From the NCBI RefSeq assembly GCF_000014885.1, contig NC_011566.1:496001-560000 (forward strand): DNA of 64,000 nucleotides, written 5' to 3'. Both the position numbers and the translations under genes were made by a program. This stretch comes from Shewanella piezotolerans WP3. GTDB taxonomy: Bacteria > Pseudomonadota > Gammaproteobacteria > Enterobacterales > Shewanellaceae. A model generated the notes under the pieces. That model did not search any database. It worked only from the letters and a program-made list of their open reading frames with translations, and was not told where the DNA came from. Positions 15,724 to 23,603 of this stretch are shown piece by piece (the first letter of the stretch is position 1; the number at the start of each line of letters is the position of its first letter).

Positions 15724-17459
15724 TGAAACCTAAGTTAAAAATGCGGCTCGGTGATCTGCTCGTTCAAGAGCACATCATTACTGACGATCAGCTCAGTCAA
15801 GCGCTTAGTGAACAGCGAAACTCGGGTAAGAAGCTTGGGCGTACGCTAATCGATCTCTCTTGCATCACTGAAGAGCAGTTGCTGAAGTTTTTGTCACAGC
15901 AACTTAATATCCCTTTCTTAGATATCAGCAAGCGCTCTATCTCTCCCGCTGTTGTTGGATTGTTGCCAGAGGTACAGGCACGTCGATATCGTGCATTAGT
16001 GGTTGAAGATCAGGGTGAGTCAGCCCTAGTCGCTATGAGTGATCCAGCCGATCTACAAGCGATGGACACCTTAGAAGGTTTGTTAGCTCCGAAGCGAATT
16101 AACATTGCAGTTGTCACAGAAAATCAGTTGCTTGATGCTTTTGATAACCTCTATCGCCGTACTGAAGAGATTGCAGAAATAGCGGGTAAGTTAGAAGAGG
16201 AATATGCCGCTGATGAGCTATTTGACCTTGCCAACCTAACTGATGCCGACAGTGATAACGAAACAACCGTAGTTAAGTTATTGCAGTCGATATTTGAAGA
16301 TGCCGTGCAGATGCGTGCCTCGGATATCCATATCGAACCTGGTGAAAACGCCTTAAGGATCCGCCAACGTATTGATGGGCAGTTGCACGAAAATGTATTG
16401 CCTGAGGTCAATATTGCTGCAGCATTAGTGCTACGTTTGAAACTGATGGCTGGGCTTGATATCTCTGAAAAACGTTTGCCGCAAGATGGTCGTTTTCATA
16501 TGGAGATTAAAGGACATAAGATTGATGTGCGTATGTCTACCATGCCAATTTATCATGGTGAGTCAGTCGTTATGCGTCTTTTGGATCAATCAGCAGGCTT
16601 ATTAACGCTGAATGAGACTGGTATGCCACCCGAGATGTTGGCGCGGATCAGAAGGCAGATTAAGCGTCCTCATGGTATGTTGCTGGTTACAGGACCAACA
16701 GGTAGTGGTAAAACCACCACCTTGTATGGCGTATTAAGTGAGCTAAACACTGCTGACAGAAAAATTATCACCGTAGAAGATCCAGTCGAGTATCAGCTAC
16801 CGCGCATTAATCAGGTGCAAGTTAATCACAAAATAGGCCTAGATTTCTCTAACGTACTGAGAACTACCTTGCGTCAAGATCCCGATATTATCATGGTGGG
16901 TGAGATGCGAGATCAAGAGACTGTCGAGATTGGTCTGCGTGGTGCATTAACCGGTCACTTTGTACTGTCAACTCTGCATACCAATGATGCGGTAACCAGT
17001 GCATTAAGACTATTAGATATGGGCGCTGCGGCTTATCTTGTCGCCAGTGCGCTTAGAGTGATTATCGCTCAGCGCTTGGTGCGTCGGGTATGTCAAAACT
17101 GTGCCAACCCCTACACACTTAGCGCACAAGACAAAGTCTGGTTGTCTACCGTTAGCAAGCTAGATTTCTCTAACGCGACCTTTAGGACTGGCTCAGGTTG
17201 TCAAAGCTGTAATGGCAGTGGTTACCGTGGTCGAATCGGGGTGTTTGAGATCTTAGAGCTCGACGAGCCGATGATTGAAGCGATGCGTTCAGGCAACCCG
17301 CAAGAGTTTACTAACGCCGCTTATAATAGCCCTAATTTTACCCCGTTAGCAGACTCTGCCCTAGACTATCTTGCCCAAGGGATGACAACCATTGAAGAGG
17401 TTGCCAAGTTGGTTGAAGATGTTAGTGATGACACGCTCGTGATAGGTGAGGGAGCATAA
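15723..17459 (+). CDS. mshE: Pilus extension ATPase MshE
   Basis: This is the hexameric GspE/PilB-family ATPase that powers MSHA assembly at the inner membrane; 578 residues. The N-terminal 140 residues form an MshEN-type domain with two RLG...L / LG..L repeats (RLGDLLVQEHIITDDQL, KKLGRTLIDL), the cyclic-di-GMP binding module known from Vibrio MshE. Walker A GPTGSGKTTT is near residue 323, with Asp box and Walker B LRQDPDIIMVGEMRD and His box GHFVLSTLHTNDA. A zinc motif CQNC...CQSC follows. The start is GTG overlapping the mshN stop. The next gene, mshG, overlaps its stop by one base. Confidence 0.94.
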   Translation: MKPKLKMRLGDLLVQEHIITDDQLSQALSEQRNSGKKLGRTLIDLSCITEEQLLKFLSQQLNIPFLDISKRSISPAVVGLLPEVQARRYRALVVEDQGESALVAMSDPADLQAMDTLEGLLAPKRINIAVVTENQLLDAFDNLYRRTEEIAEIAGKLEEEYAADELFDLANLTDADSDNETTVVKLLQSIFEDAVQMRASDIHIEPGENALRIRQRIDGQLHENVLPEVNIAAALVLRLKLMAGLDISEKRLPQDGRFHMEIKGHKIDVRMSTMPIYHGESVVMRLLDQSAGLLTLNETGMPPEMLARIRRQIKRPHGMLLVTGPTGSGKTTTLYGVLSELNTADRKIITVEDPVEYQLPRINQVQVNHKIGLDFSNVLRTTLRQDPDIIMVGEMRDQETVEIGLRGALTGHFVLSTLHTNDAVTSALRLLDMGAAAYLVASALRVIIAQRLVRRVCQNCANPYTLSAQDKVWLSTVSKLDFSNATFRTGSGCQSCNGSGYRGRIGVFEILELDEPMIEAMRSGNPQEFTNAAYNSPNFTPLADSALDYLAQGMTTIEEVAKLVEDVSDDTLVIGEGA

Positions 17460-18679
17460 TGCCAAGTTATCAGTATCGTGGACGCAGCGCACAAGGAGAG
17501 CAGGTGACTGGCCAGTTAGATGCTAGCTCAGAAAGCGTCGCGGCTGACCAACTGATGTCCCGTGGTGTGATCCCGCTTGAGTTGTCGCTTGCCAAAGAGG
17601 TAAAGCAGTTTTCGCTCAAGTCACTGTTTAAGGGCAAAGTTGCACTCGATGAGTTACAGATTTTTACTCGGCAGATGTACTCACTGACTCGCTCGGGTAT
17701 TCCGATATTGAGAGCAATTGCAGGTCTTTCTGAAACCACTCATTCGCAGCGGATGAAAGATGCTTTGAATGATATTTCTGAGCAGCTAACATCGGGTAGG
17801 CCATTGTCCTCAGCGATGAACCAGCATCCTGATGTATTTGATGCACTTTTTGTATCTATGATCCACGTGGGCGAAAACACTGGTAAGTTAGAAGATGCCT
17901 TTATTCAGCTATCAGGTTATATCGAGCGCGAACAAGAGACGCGCAGACGTATAAAAGCTGCCATGCGTTACCCCATATTTGTACTGATTGCCATCGCGAT
18001 AGCCATGGTGATCCTCAATATTATGGTGATCCCTAAGTTTGCCGAGATGTTCTCACGCTTTGGCGCTGACCTGCCGTGGGCAACTAAATTACTGATTAAC
18101 ACGTCCAGCGTGTTCGTTAATTACTGGCCAGTAATGATCGTGGTGCTAGTTGCATCCTTTGTTGGTATTAGATATTGGCACAGTACGGAAAAGGGTGAGC
18201 GACAATGGGATCGCTGGAAGCTGAATATTCCTGCTGTCGGCAGTATTATTGAGCGCTCGACCTTATCTCGTTATTGCCGCAGTTTTTCTATGATGCTCAG
18301 TGCCGGCGTTCCTATGACCCAAGCGCTTAGCCTAGTGGCCGATGCGGTTGATAACGCCTATATGCATGACAGCATAGTCGCTATGAGGCGCGGCATCGAG
18401 TCGGGTGATTCAATGCTGCGGGTTCATAATAGCAGTCAATTATTCACGCCGCTGGTACTACAGATGGTCGCGGTAGGCGAAGAGACAGGTCAAATAGATC
18501 AGTTACTTAATGACGCGGCAGATTTTTATGAAGGTGAAGTCGATTATGACCTTAAGAATTTAACTGCAAAGCTTGAGCCGATACTGATTGGCTTCGTAGC
18601 CTGTATTGTATTGGTACTTGCATTAGGCATTTACCTGCCGATGTGGGATATGCTCAATGTTGTAAAGGGCAGCAACTAA
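17459..18679 (+). CDS. mshG: Inner-membrane platform protein MshG (PilC/GspF family)
   Basis: This 406-residue integral membrane protein has two GspF domains, near residues 65-190 (QIFTRQMYSLTRSGIPILRA) and 268-390 (YCRSFSMMLSAGVPMTQAL), each followed by transmembrane segments (around 170-195, 217-237 and 375-395). It is the platform turned by MshE during pilus extension. An N-terminal YQYRGRSAQGEQVTG motif is typical. It starts at the mshE stop (TAATG). Confidence 0.93.
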   Translation: MPSYQYRGRSAQGEQVTGQLDASSESVAADQLMSRGVIPLELSLAKEVKQFSLKSLFKGKVALDELQIFTRQMYSLTRSGIPILRAIAGLSETTHSQRMKDALNDISEQLTSGRPLSSAMNQHPDVFDALFVSMIHVGENTGKLEDAFIQLSGYIEREQETRRRIKAAMRYPIFVLIAIAIAMVILNIMVIPKFAEMFSRFGADLPWATKLLINTSSVFVNYWPVMIVVLVASFVGIRYWHSTEKGERQWDRWKLNIPAVGSIIERSTLSRYCRSFSMMLSAGVPMTQALSLVADAVDNAYMHDSIVAMRRGIESGDSMLRVHNSSQLFTPLVLQMVAVGEETGQIDQLLNDAADFYEGEVDYDLKNLTAKLEPILIGFVACIVLVLALGIYLPMWDMLNVVKGSN

Positions 18680-18700
18680 TGAAGACTGCGAGTAGTACAG

Positions 18701-19186
18701 GTGCTTAGTCAACAAAAGGCTGATAATGAGCTATTAACGCTTTTGGGCAAGATTTTTGCGTTAATTATACTATTGTTAGTATTATCTTATTTAGCGTTTG
18801 GTTATTTTGTGAGCATACAACAAGTAGGCCAACAAAATATTCAGGTTGTTCACAATCGACTACTAAATACCTTAGGTGTTATTCGCTCGCAATGGTTGAT
18901 TAGAGGTAAGCCCTCATCGCTTAAATTGGACTGGCGCAGTGAGCCTGAGGGTGAAGTTGAGGCAACCGGTTTCGTGGCTATGACTGAGGGCGGCTGGCCT
19001 ATACCTAATGAAGCAAGTGTTGCGGGTTGTCGAGAATTGATTGACGAGTTGTTGGGAGCTGGTTATTCGCAACAAATTGTCACTCGATTCAATTCGAGTT
19101 CAGGAGTGTGCCGTTATATTGGCGAGTCAGGCGGAAGTATTAGCTATCAAACGGGCTCTGGGCGAGTCATATTTTTGACGCGATGA
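18701..19186 (+). CDS. mshF: MSHA biogenesis protein MshF
   Basis: This 161-residue protein has one N-terminal transmembrane helix (ALIILLLVLSYLAFGYFV, near residues 18-37) and a small periplasmic part with two cysteines. It is assigned by position between mshG and mshB and by its size. The start is uncertain. GTG 18701 has no clear ribosome site, whereas an ATG at 18679 overlapping the mshG stop has AAAGG upstream but its frame ends after nine codons. An extra base (for example in the GG at 18700) could explain this. The 77-base gap to mshB is the boundary between the secretion and pilin halves. Confidence 0.72.
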   Translation: MLSQQKADNELLTLLGKIFALIILLLVLSYLAFGYFVSIQQVGQQNIQVVHNRLLNTLGVIRSQWLIRGKPSSLKLDWRSEPEGEVEATGFVAMTEGGWPIPNEASVAGCRELIDELLGAGYSQQIVTRFNSSSGVCRYIGESGGSISYQTGSGRVIFLTR

Positions 19187-19263
19187 TAGTGAATAGTGAA
19201 ATTATCTATTTTCTATTTTTAACAAACTGATAGAATAAGCATATAACAAAACGGGGATTTAAA

Positions 19264-19872
19264 ATGATTAGACAGTACCAGAAGGGTTTCTCCCTTATCG
19301 AATTAGTGATTGTGATTGTAATTTTGGGTCTGCTGGCAGCAACAGCAATCCCACGTTTTTTGAATGTAACTGAAGAAGCTGAAGATGCCAGTGTTGATGG
19401 CGTGTCAGGTGGTTTGGCGACTGCAGTGAGCTTTGTGCGTTCACAGTGGGAAGTTGATGGACGTCGTAATGATAGCGTAGTACTCGACGGTGCTCGTATT
19501 GAGTTAGACACTAGTTTCGGTTTTCCTACAGGAACGGCTGGTAACAATAATGCGACAAACATGAATGTTGCACGTTGTAGCGAAGTGTTCAATAACGTAT
19601 TGCAAAACGCTCCTCGTAATGTGCAGCTGACTCAAGATGCTAGAGGAATGCGCTATACCGTGAGTGTTGAAGATGGCGAAGGCGGTACTGTTATCGATTT
19701 GGACGGTAATGATGTTTCTGGTGTCGATCTTTGTGTTTATCATTTAGTTGAATCTTTACAGCTAGACGATTCAACAGGTGTACCGACTGGTTCTCCAGAT
19801 AAAGATACTAATGGCGCAAAGGGCGTTACGTATAACCCTGGCAACGGTCAGGTTCAAAGCTTTATCAACTAA
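19264..19872 (+). CDS. mshB: MSHA minor pilin MshB
   Basis: This 202-residue prepilin-like protein has a short leader MIRQYQKG, cleavage before FSLIELVIVIVILGLLAATAI, then a globular domain with two cysteines (ARCSEVF, DLCVYHL). The Glu at mature position 5 is present. In Vibrio the msh structural operon starts at mshB with its own promoter, and here a 77-base gap follows mshF with an AT-rich TAGAAT at 19231 as a possible -10. ACGGGGATTT precedes the ATG. mshA follows after 71 bases. Confidence 0.88.
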   Translation: MIRQYQKGFSLIELVIVIVILGLLAATAIPRFLNVTEEAEDASVDGVSGGLATAVSFVRSQWEVDGRRNDSVVLDGARIELDTSFGFPTGTAGNNNATNMNVARCSEVFNNVLQNAPRNVQLTQDARGMRYTVSVEDGEGGTVIDLDGNDVSGVDLCVYHLVESLQLDDSTGVPTGSPDKDTNGAKGVTYNPGNGQVQSFIN

Positions 19873-19880
19873 TTTTTTGT

Positions 19881-19918
19881 AGCTGATGCGTGGTTTAGAT
19901 TAAGAGCTTCCATCAGCT
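19881..19918 (+). repeat. Inverted repeat in the mshB-mshA gap
   Basis: AGCTGATG at 19881 and CATCAGCT at 19911 form an 8-bp stem with a 22-base loop, 14 bases before the mshA ribosome site. There is no T tract, so it is not a terminator. It could stabilise a processed mshA mRNA or tune expression of the major pilin relative to mshB (inference). Confidence 0.45.
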
Positions 19919-19943
19919 GTAACTCGTATTTTGAGGAATGAAC

Positions 19944-20477
19944 ATGAATATTCAAAAGCAAAATGGTTTTACCCTAATTGAATTAGTGGTGGTGATTATT
20001 ATTCTTGGTATTTTGGCAGTTACCGCCGCGCCTAAGTTTATTAACCTGCAAGGTGACGCGCGAGCTTCTACGCTTCAAGGCATGAAAGGTTCGATCCAAA
20101 GTGCTAATTCATTGGTGTTCGCTAAAGCGGCTATTAATGGTAAAGAGACTTTGGCTACAGCTGATTGGGCTGCAGATGCTGATGATGGTGTTGATATTGG
20201 AACCGGTACTCCAGCTGTTACAAACTTCGGATATCTTCAAGGTCTTCAAGCTGAGCTTGAAAATGCTATGGATGTAACATTTAATATTGGTACTTCTGCG
20301 ACAAGCAATATACTAACTACAGATAATAATGCTGACTGGACTATTTTCGTCGATACTGGTGTAGCCACTATTTGGCAAGCTGATGCACCTGCAACTTGTC
20401 GTTTTACCTACACTCAATCTGCGGCCGAAGGCGCTTTGCCAACTTACTCTGATATGCCAGAAGCGACAGATTGCTAA
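19944..20477 (+). CDS. mshA: Major pilin MshA
   Basis: This is the MSHA shaft pilin, 177 residues. The leader MNIQKQNG is cut before FTLIELVVVIIILGILAVTA, with Glu5 of the mature protein. Then come KFINLQGDARASTLQGMKG and a variable C-terminal half with a disulfide-sized pair C-R-F-T...T-D-C at the end. ATG 19944 is preferred over ATG 19938 because GAGG at 19933 is 7 bases from it but only 1 base from the earlier one. A second, related pilin gene follows after 26 bases. Confidence 0.92.
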   Translation: MNIQKQNGFTLIELVVVIIILGILAVTAAPKFINLQGDARASTLQGMKGSIQSANSLVFAKAAINGKETLATADWAADADDGVDIGTGTPAVTNFGYLQGLQAELENAMDVTFNIGTSATSNILTTDNNADWTIFVDTGVATIWQADAPATCRFTYTQSAAEGALPTYSDMPEATDC

Positions 20478-20503
20478 TTTTAATCATCAGTGGATATTGA
20501 TAA

Positions 20504-21026
20504 ATGAACAAACAGAATGGTTTTACGCTAATTGAATTAGTGGTGGTTATTATTATTTTGGGTATTCTTGCGGTAACCGCAGCACCTAAATTTATTAATT
20601 TGCAAGGTGATGCTCGAGTATCAACTTTGCAGGGAATGAAGGCAGCTATCCAAGGGCAGCAACTCGCTTGTCTATTCAAAATCTGCAATAGCTGGTGTAG
20701 AGAGTCAAGATGATACGACTGTTAATATTGGAACTGGAACGGCAGCTAATGTTTCTTACGGGTACTTACAAGCAACCGAAGATGACTTGGAAAATGCGTT
20801 AGACGTTGTATTTGCTGCAACCGGAGCTGATTGGATTGTCGATGCAACTACTGCAAGGGTTGCTGGTGTTCCAGCTACTCCTACAGATGCGACTCCAGGA
20901 ACGATTACCGTCCGACAGAGTGGCGCTCCTACTACTTGTGTTTTAACTTATTCAGAGGCCGTTAACGGAACTTCGAGCCCAACATTTAGTGATATTCCTG
21001 ATGCAAATGCATTGCTAAATAGATGA
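20504..21026 (+). pseudogene. mshA: Second MshA-type pilin gene with a one-base frameshift
   Basis: The first 52 codons encode MNKQNGFTLIELVVVIIILG and KFINLQGDARVSTLQGMKAA, almost identical in protein to mshA but with many silent DNA differences, so the copy is old. At the GGG of 20654-20656 one extra G breaks the frame; reading GG instead gives QGSNSLVYSKSAIAGVES and continues to TGA 21024 as a full pilin of about 173 residues with C-terminal T-T-C-V-L-T. The downstream part differs strongly from MshA. It may be a true pseudogene, a phase-variable gene or a sequencing error. A terminator follows, so the pilin pair ends a transcript segment before mshC. Confidence 0.8.
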
Positions 21027-21037
21027 GCTATATAGAG

Positions 21038-21064
21038 AGGCCTGCTAAGCAGGCCTTTTTTATA
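21038..21064 (+). terminator. Rho-independent terminator after the mshA pair
   Basis: AGGCCTGC / GCAGGCCT form a perfect 8-bp stem with a TAA loop and six T residues, 12 bases after the pilin stop. It probably lowers read-through into mshCDOPQ, so that pilin is made in excess over the minor components (inference). Confidence 0.9.
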
Positions 21065-21208
21065 TCTAATACCACAACTTACTCGTTTTATTTGCCATAC
21101 TTATTAAACTGTTAGACACTGTTCAATAAGTGTCTCTGGTATTAGCGCCTCTAATATTCGAGCCGTGTAGCAACTATCATTGCTTGGCAGCATCAATCAG
21201 GACTGACA

Positions 21209-21682
21209 ATGCTTACAGCGCATCGACGCGCAGGCTTCACCTTAGTTGAGCTTGTGACCACTATTATTCTTATAGCCATTCTTTCGGTGGTGGTGATTCC
21301 GCGTCTTTTTACTACTTCAAGTTATAGTGCCTTTACCCTGCGCGAAGAGTTCATTGCTGAACTGCGTAAAGTGCAGATTATGGCGATGAATAACCAAGAC
21401 CGTTGTTATCGTTTGGCTGTCACAGCTAGTCAGTATCAAGTTTCTCGTTACAATGGTGCTTGTAGTGGTACGCCAGCGCGTACAGATGCAGCGCAAACCT
21501 TTCAAGGTGGCGCCTCGCTTATGTTAACCAATACCACAACCACCAATTTCAGCGTCGAGTTTAATGCCCAAGGCGTACCTATAGTGAATGGCAGCCTTTG
21601 CAGTGGCCGCTGCATTACCGTTCACGCTGATGAAACTCAGTTTATTGCAATTGAGTCGGAGGGTTATATCCATGCGGGCTAG
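21209..21682 (+). CDS. mshC: MSHA minor pilin MshC
   Basis: This 157-residue GspH/FimT-type pseudopilin has a leader MLTAHRRAG, cleavage before FTLVELVTTIILIAILSVVV, then a LREEFIAELRKVQIMAMNNQ helix typical of this class and a C-terminal beta domain with paired cysteines (CYRLAV, GAC, CSGRC). It begins about 145 bases after the pilin terminator, a gap with space for a weak promoter. It overlaps mshD by 11 bases. Confidence 0.88.
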   Translation: MLTAHRRAGFTLVELVTTIILIAILSVVVIPRLFTTSSYSAFTLREEFIAELRKVQIMAMNNQDRCYRLAVTASQYQVSRYNGACSGTPARTDAAQTFQGGASLMLTNTTTTNFSVEFNAQGVPIVNGSLCSGRCITVHADETQFIAIESEGYIHAG

Positions 21683-22235
21683 TTGTGCGATAAATCCTTG
21701 CAAGGTATCTCATAAGGGTTTTACCTTAGTTGAGCTAGTGGTAGGTATGGTGGTTATCAGTATCGCTTTTGTGATGCTCAGTACCATGTTATTTCCCCAA
21801 GCTGAAAGAGCAGCGGATACCTTGCATCGAGTCCGTTCTGCAGAACTTGCACACTCGATACTGAACGAGATTTGGGGCAAGCGTTACGATCAAAACACTA
21901 ATGCTAATGGCGGTGTGCCTGCTTGTGGTGCAGTTGCAAAACCGCTGTTGGGTCTGCCTGCTGGGGTAGTTTGTACTGCTGAGGATGATTTAGGTCCTGA
22001 TGCCACAGAAGGCCGTAATGACTTTAACGATGTTGATGATTACATAGGCCTCACCATTGACAGTGAAATGCTTAATAGTAACGAAACCTATGCCAGTCGT
22101 TATATCAACTATCAGCTGTCGGTAGCGGTTACGTATAATCAACACCCAGATTTAAATAGTAAACTGGTAACTGTTAATGTAACGACTCCTACCGGTGAAG
22201 TGATTACCTATAACGCAATAAGGAGGAATTATTAA
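21672..22235 (+). CDS. mshD: MSHA minor pilin MshD
   Basis: This 187-residue pseudopilin has a leader ending SHKG and then FTLVELVVGMVVISIAFVML. The PQAERAADTLHRVRSAELAHSI helix and EIWGKRYDQN segment suit the PulJ/MshD type. I chose ATG 21672 because GAGGG lies upstream and it gives a normal-length leader; an earlier in-frame start at 21588 would add 28 residues read through mshC. The stop shares a base with the mshO ATG (TAATG). Confidence 0.87.
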   Translation: MRASCAINPCKVSHKGFTLVELVVGMVVISIAFVMLSTMLFPQAERAADTLHRVRSAELAHSILNEIWGKRYDQNTNANGGVPACGAVAKPLLGLPAGVVCTAEDDLGPDATEGRNDFNDVDDYIGLTIDSEMLNSNETYASRYINYQLSVAVTYNQHPDLNSKLVTVNVTTPTGEVITYNAIRRNY

Positions 22236-23113
22236 TGTCTAAGGCATTAACATTTGCTCTGCGTCGTAATAGAAAAATGGCTTGTAAGAGCCGTGGCTTC
22301 ACTTTAGTTGAAATGGTTACCGTGGTAATCATCCTTGGCATATTGGTGCTAGGTGTCAGCAGTTTTCTCATTTTTGGTAGTCGTATTTTTATCGACTCAA
22401 CTTCGGTTGAGCAAGTGATGAGCCAGAGCCGCTTTGCGATAGAGCGTATGACTCGTGATATTCGTAATGCAGTGCCCAATAGCATTCGTGTTCGAAGTAG
22501 CGGTAATGATTGGCAGTGCATAGAGATGATGCCTATTGCCTCTAGTGCTTCCTATATTCTTGCGCCAGTAGGCCCTTTACCCGCCGCTAATACAGCTATT
22601 GTGATGCAAGCGAGTAATAGCGCACCGTTAACGAAAGATCAGCAGTTACTCATCTATCCGTTAAGACCTGCTGATGTTTATACCTCAGCCAATGGCACCA
22701 CAGGTAAGTTATTTAGCATAAAAGAGGTTACCAATAGTGCCTTAACTAATGCCACTAATGTGGAGTTTGATAAAACAGTACAGTTTAGTGAGATGTCGCC
22801 GCGGCAGCGTTATTTTGGGGTAACAGGTGCTGTGAGTTACTGTTTTGAGAAGGTCACTGATGAGTTGGCACAGCTTAATCGCTACACTGGTTACGGATTT
22901 AATAACCCAATAAACCAACCAGCGCCAGCAAACATGGGACCCGCGGTATTGATGGCTGAGAACATTGTGAATACCATCGCTACCAACAACCCAATGGCGT
23001 ACACGCCAGGAACGTTGCAAAATAATTCCATGGTTCACCTCAATCCACTATTTGATGTGCAGGGGCAAGCACTGCAATATCATCATCAAGTGCAGGTGAT
23101 AAATGTCCCTTAA
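22235..23113 (+). CDS. mshO: MSHA minor pilin MshO
   Basis: This 292-residue pseudopilin has a long basic leader (MSKALTFALRRNRKMACKSRG), then FTLVEMVTVVIILGILVLGV. The QVMSQSRFAIERMTRDIRNA helix is typical of the PilW/GspJ-like class. The large periplasmic domain has two cysteines (WQCIEM, VSYCFEK). Together with MshD and MshP it probably forms the initiating tip complex. It overlaps mshP by 11 bases. Confidence 0.87.
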   Translation: MSKALTFALRRNRKMACKSRGFTLVEMVTVVIILGILVLGVSSFLIFGSRIFIDSTSVEQVMSQSRFAIERMTRDIRNAVPNSIRVRSSGNDWQCIEMMPIASSASYILAPVGPLPAANTAIVMQASNSAPLTKDQQLLIYPLRPADVYTSANGTTGKLFSIKEVTNSALTNATNVEFDKTVQFSEMSPRQRYFGVTGAVSYCFEKVTDELAQLNRYTGYGFNNPINQPAPANMGPAVLMAENIVNTIATNNPMAYTPGTLQNNSMVHLNPLFDVQGQALQYHHQVQVINVP

Positions 23114-23603
23114 CCAGACGCAGATTAAAATGAAACAAACCTGTCAGCAGCCTTTAACTAAGCAGCGCGGTAGCGCACTGATCATTGGTGTGTTTATTAT
23201 TACCGTGATGTTTTTATTGGCAGCGACATTAATCAATGTACTCGATGATGCGGATCAGCAAATTAGCCTCGAAGTATGGGGAACCCGTGCGTTTGCTGCG
23301 GCAAACAGTGGTGCTGATAGGGCTTTAGCCGAACTATTTCCGGTTGATCAAGTCGGTGTCGGCGCCTGCAATGCCAATACAAATTGGAACATTGGTACCG
23401 ATACTGGCTTAGTCGGGTTTCATGGCTGCTCGGTTAATATTAGATGTAACGCTGTGACCACTACAACACTACCGATAAATATGACGCAATACTTGATTAC
23501 CAGCACAGCCACTTGCAGCACGGGTCAGTGTGACTCAGGAACCAATAGCGATGCCAGTTGTATCCGCGTTAATCGCACCGTGGAGGTAGAAGCACGTGAG
23601 TAA
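23103..23603 (+). CDS. mshP: MSHA biogenesis protein MshP (PilX-like)
   Basis: This 166-residue protein has a hydrophobic N-terminal helix (ALIIGVFIITVMFLLAATLI, near residues 25-45) after QRGS. That matches PilX/GspK-like tip pseudopilins, which lack the usual Glu5. A short Cys-rich periplasmic region follows (GACNAN, HGCSVNIRC, ATCSTGQCDSG, SCIRV), seven cysteines in about 80 residues. It lies between mshO and the giant mshQ, overlapping both, and is probably bound to MshQ at the pilus tip (inference). Confidence 0.83.
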   Translation: MSLNQTQIKMKQTCQQPLTKQRGSALIIGVFIITVMFLLAATLINVLDDADQQISLEVWGTRAFAAANSGADRALAELFPVDQVGVGACNANTNWNIGTDTGLVGFHGCSVNIRCNAVTTTTLPINMTQYLITSTATCSTGQCDSGTNSDASCIRVNRTVEVEARE

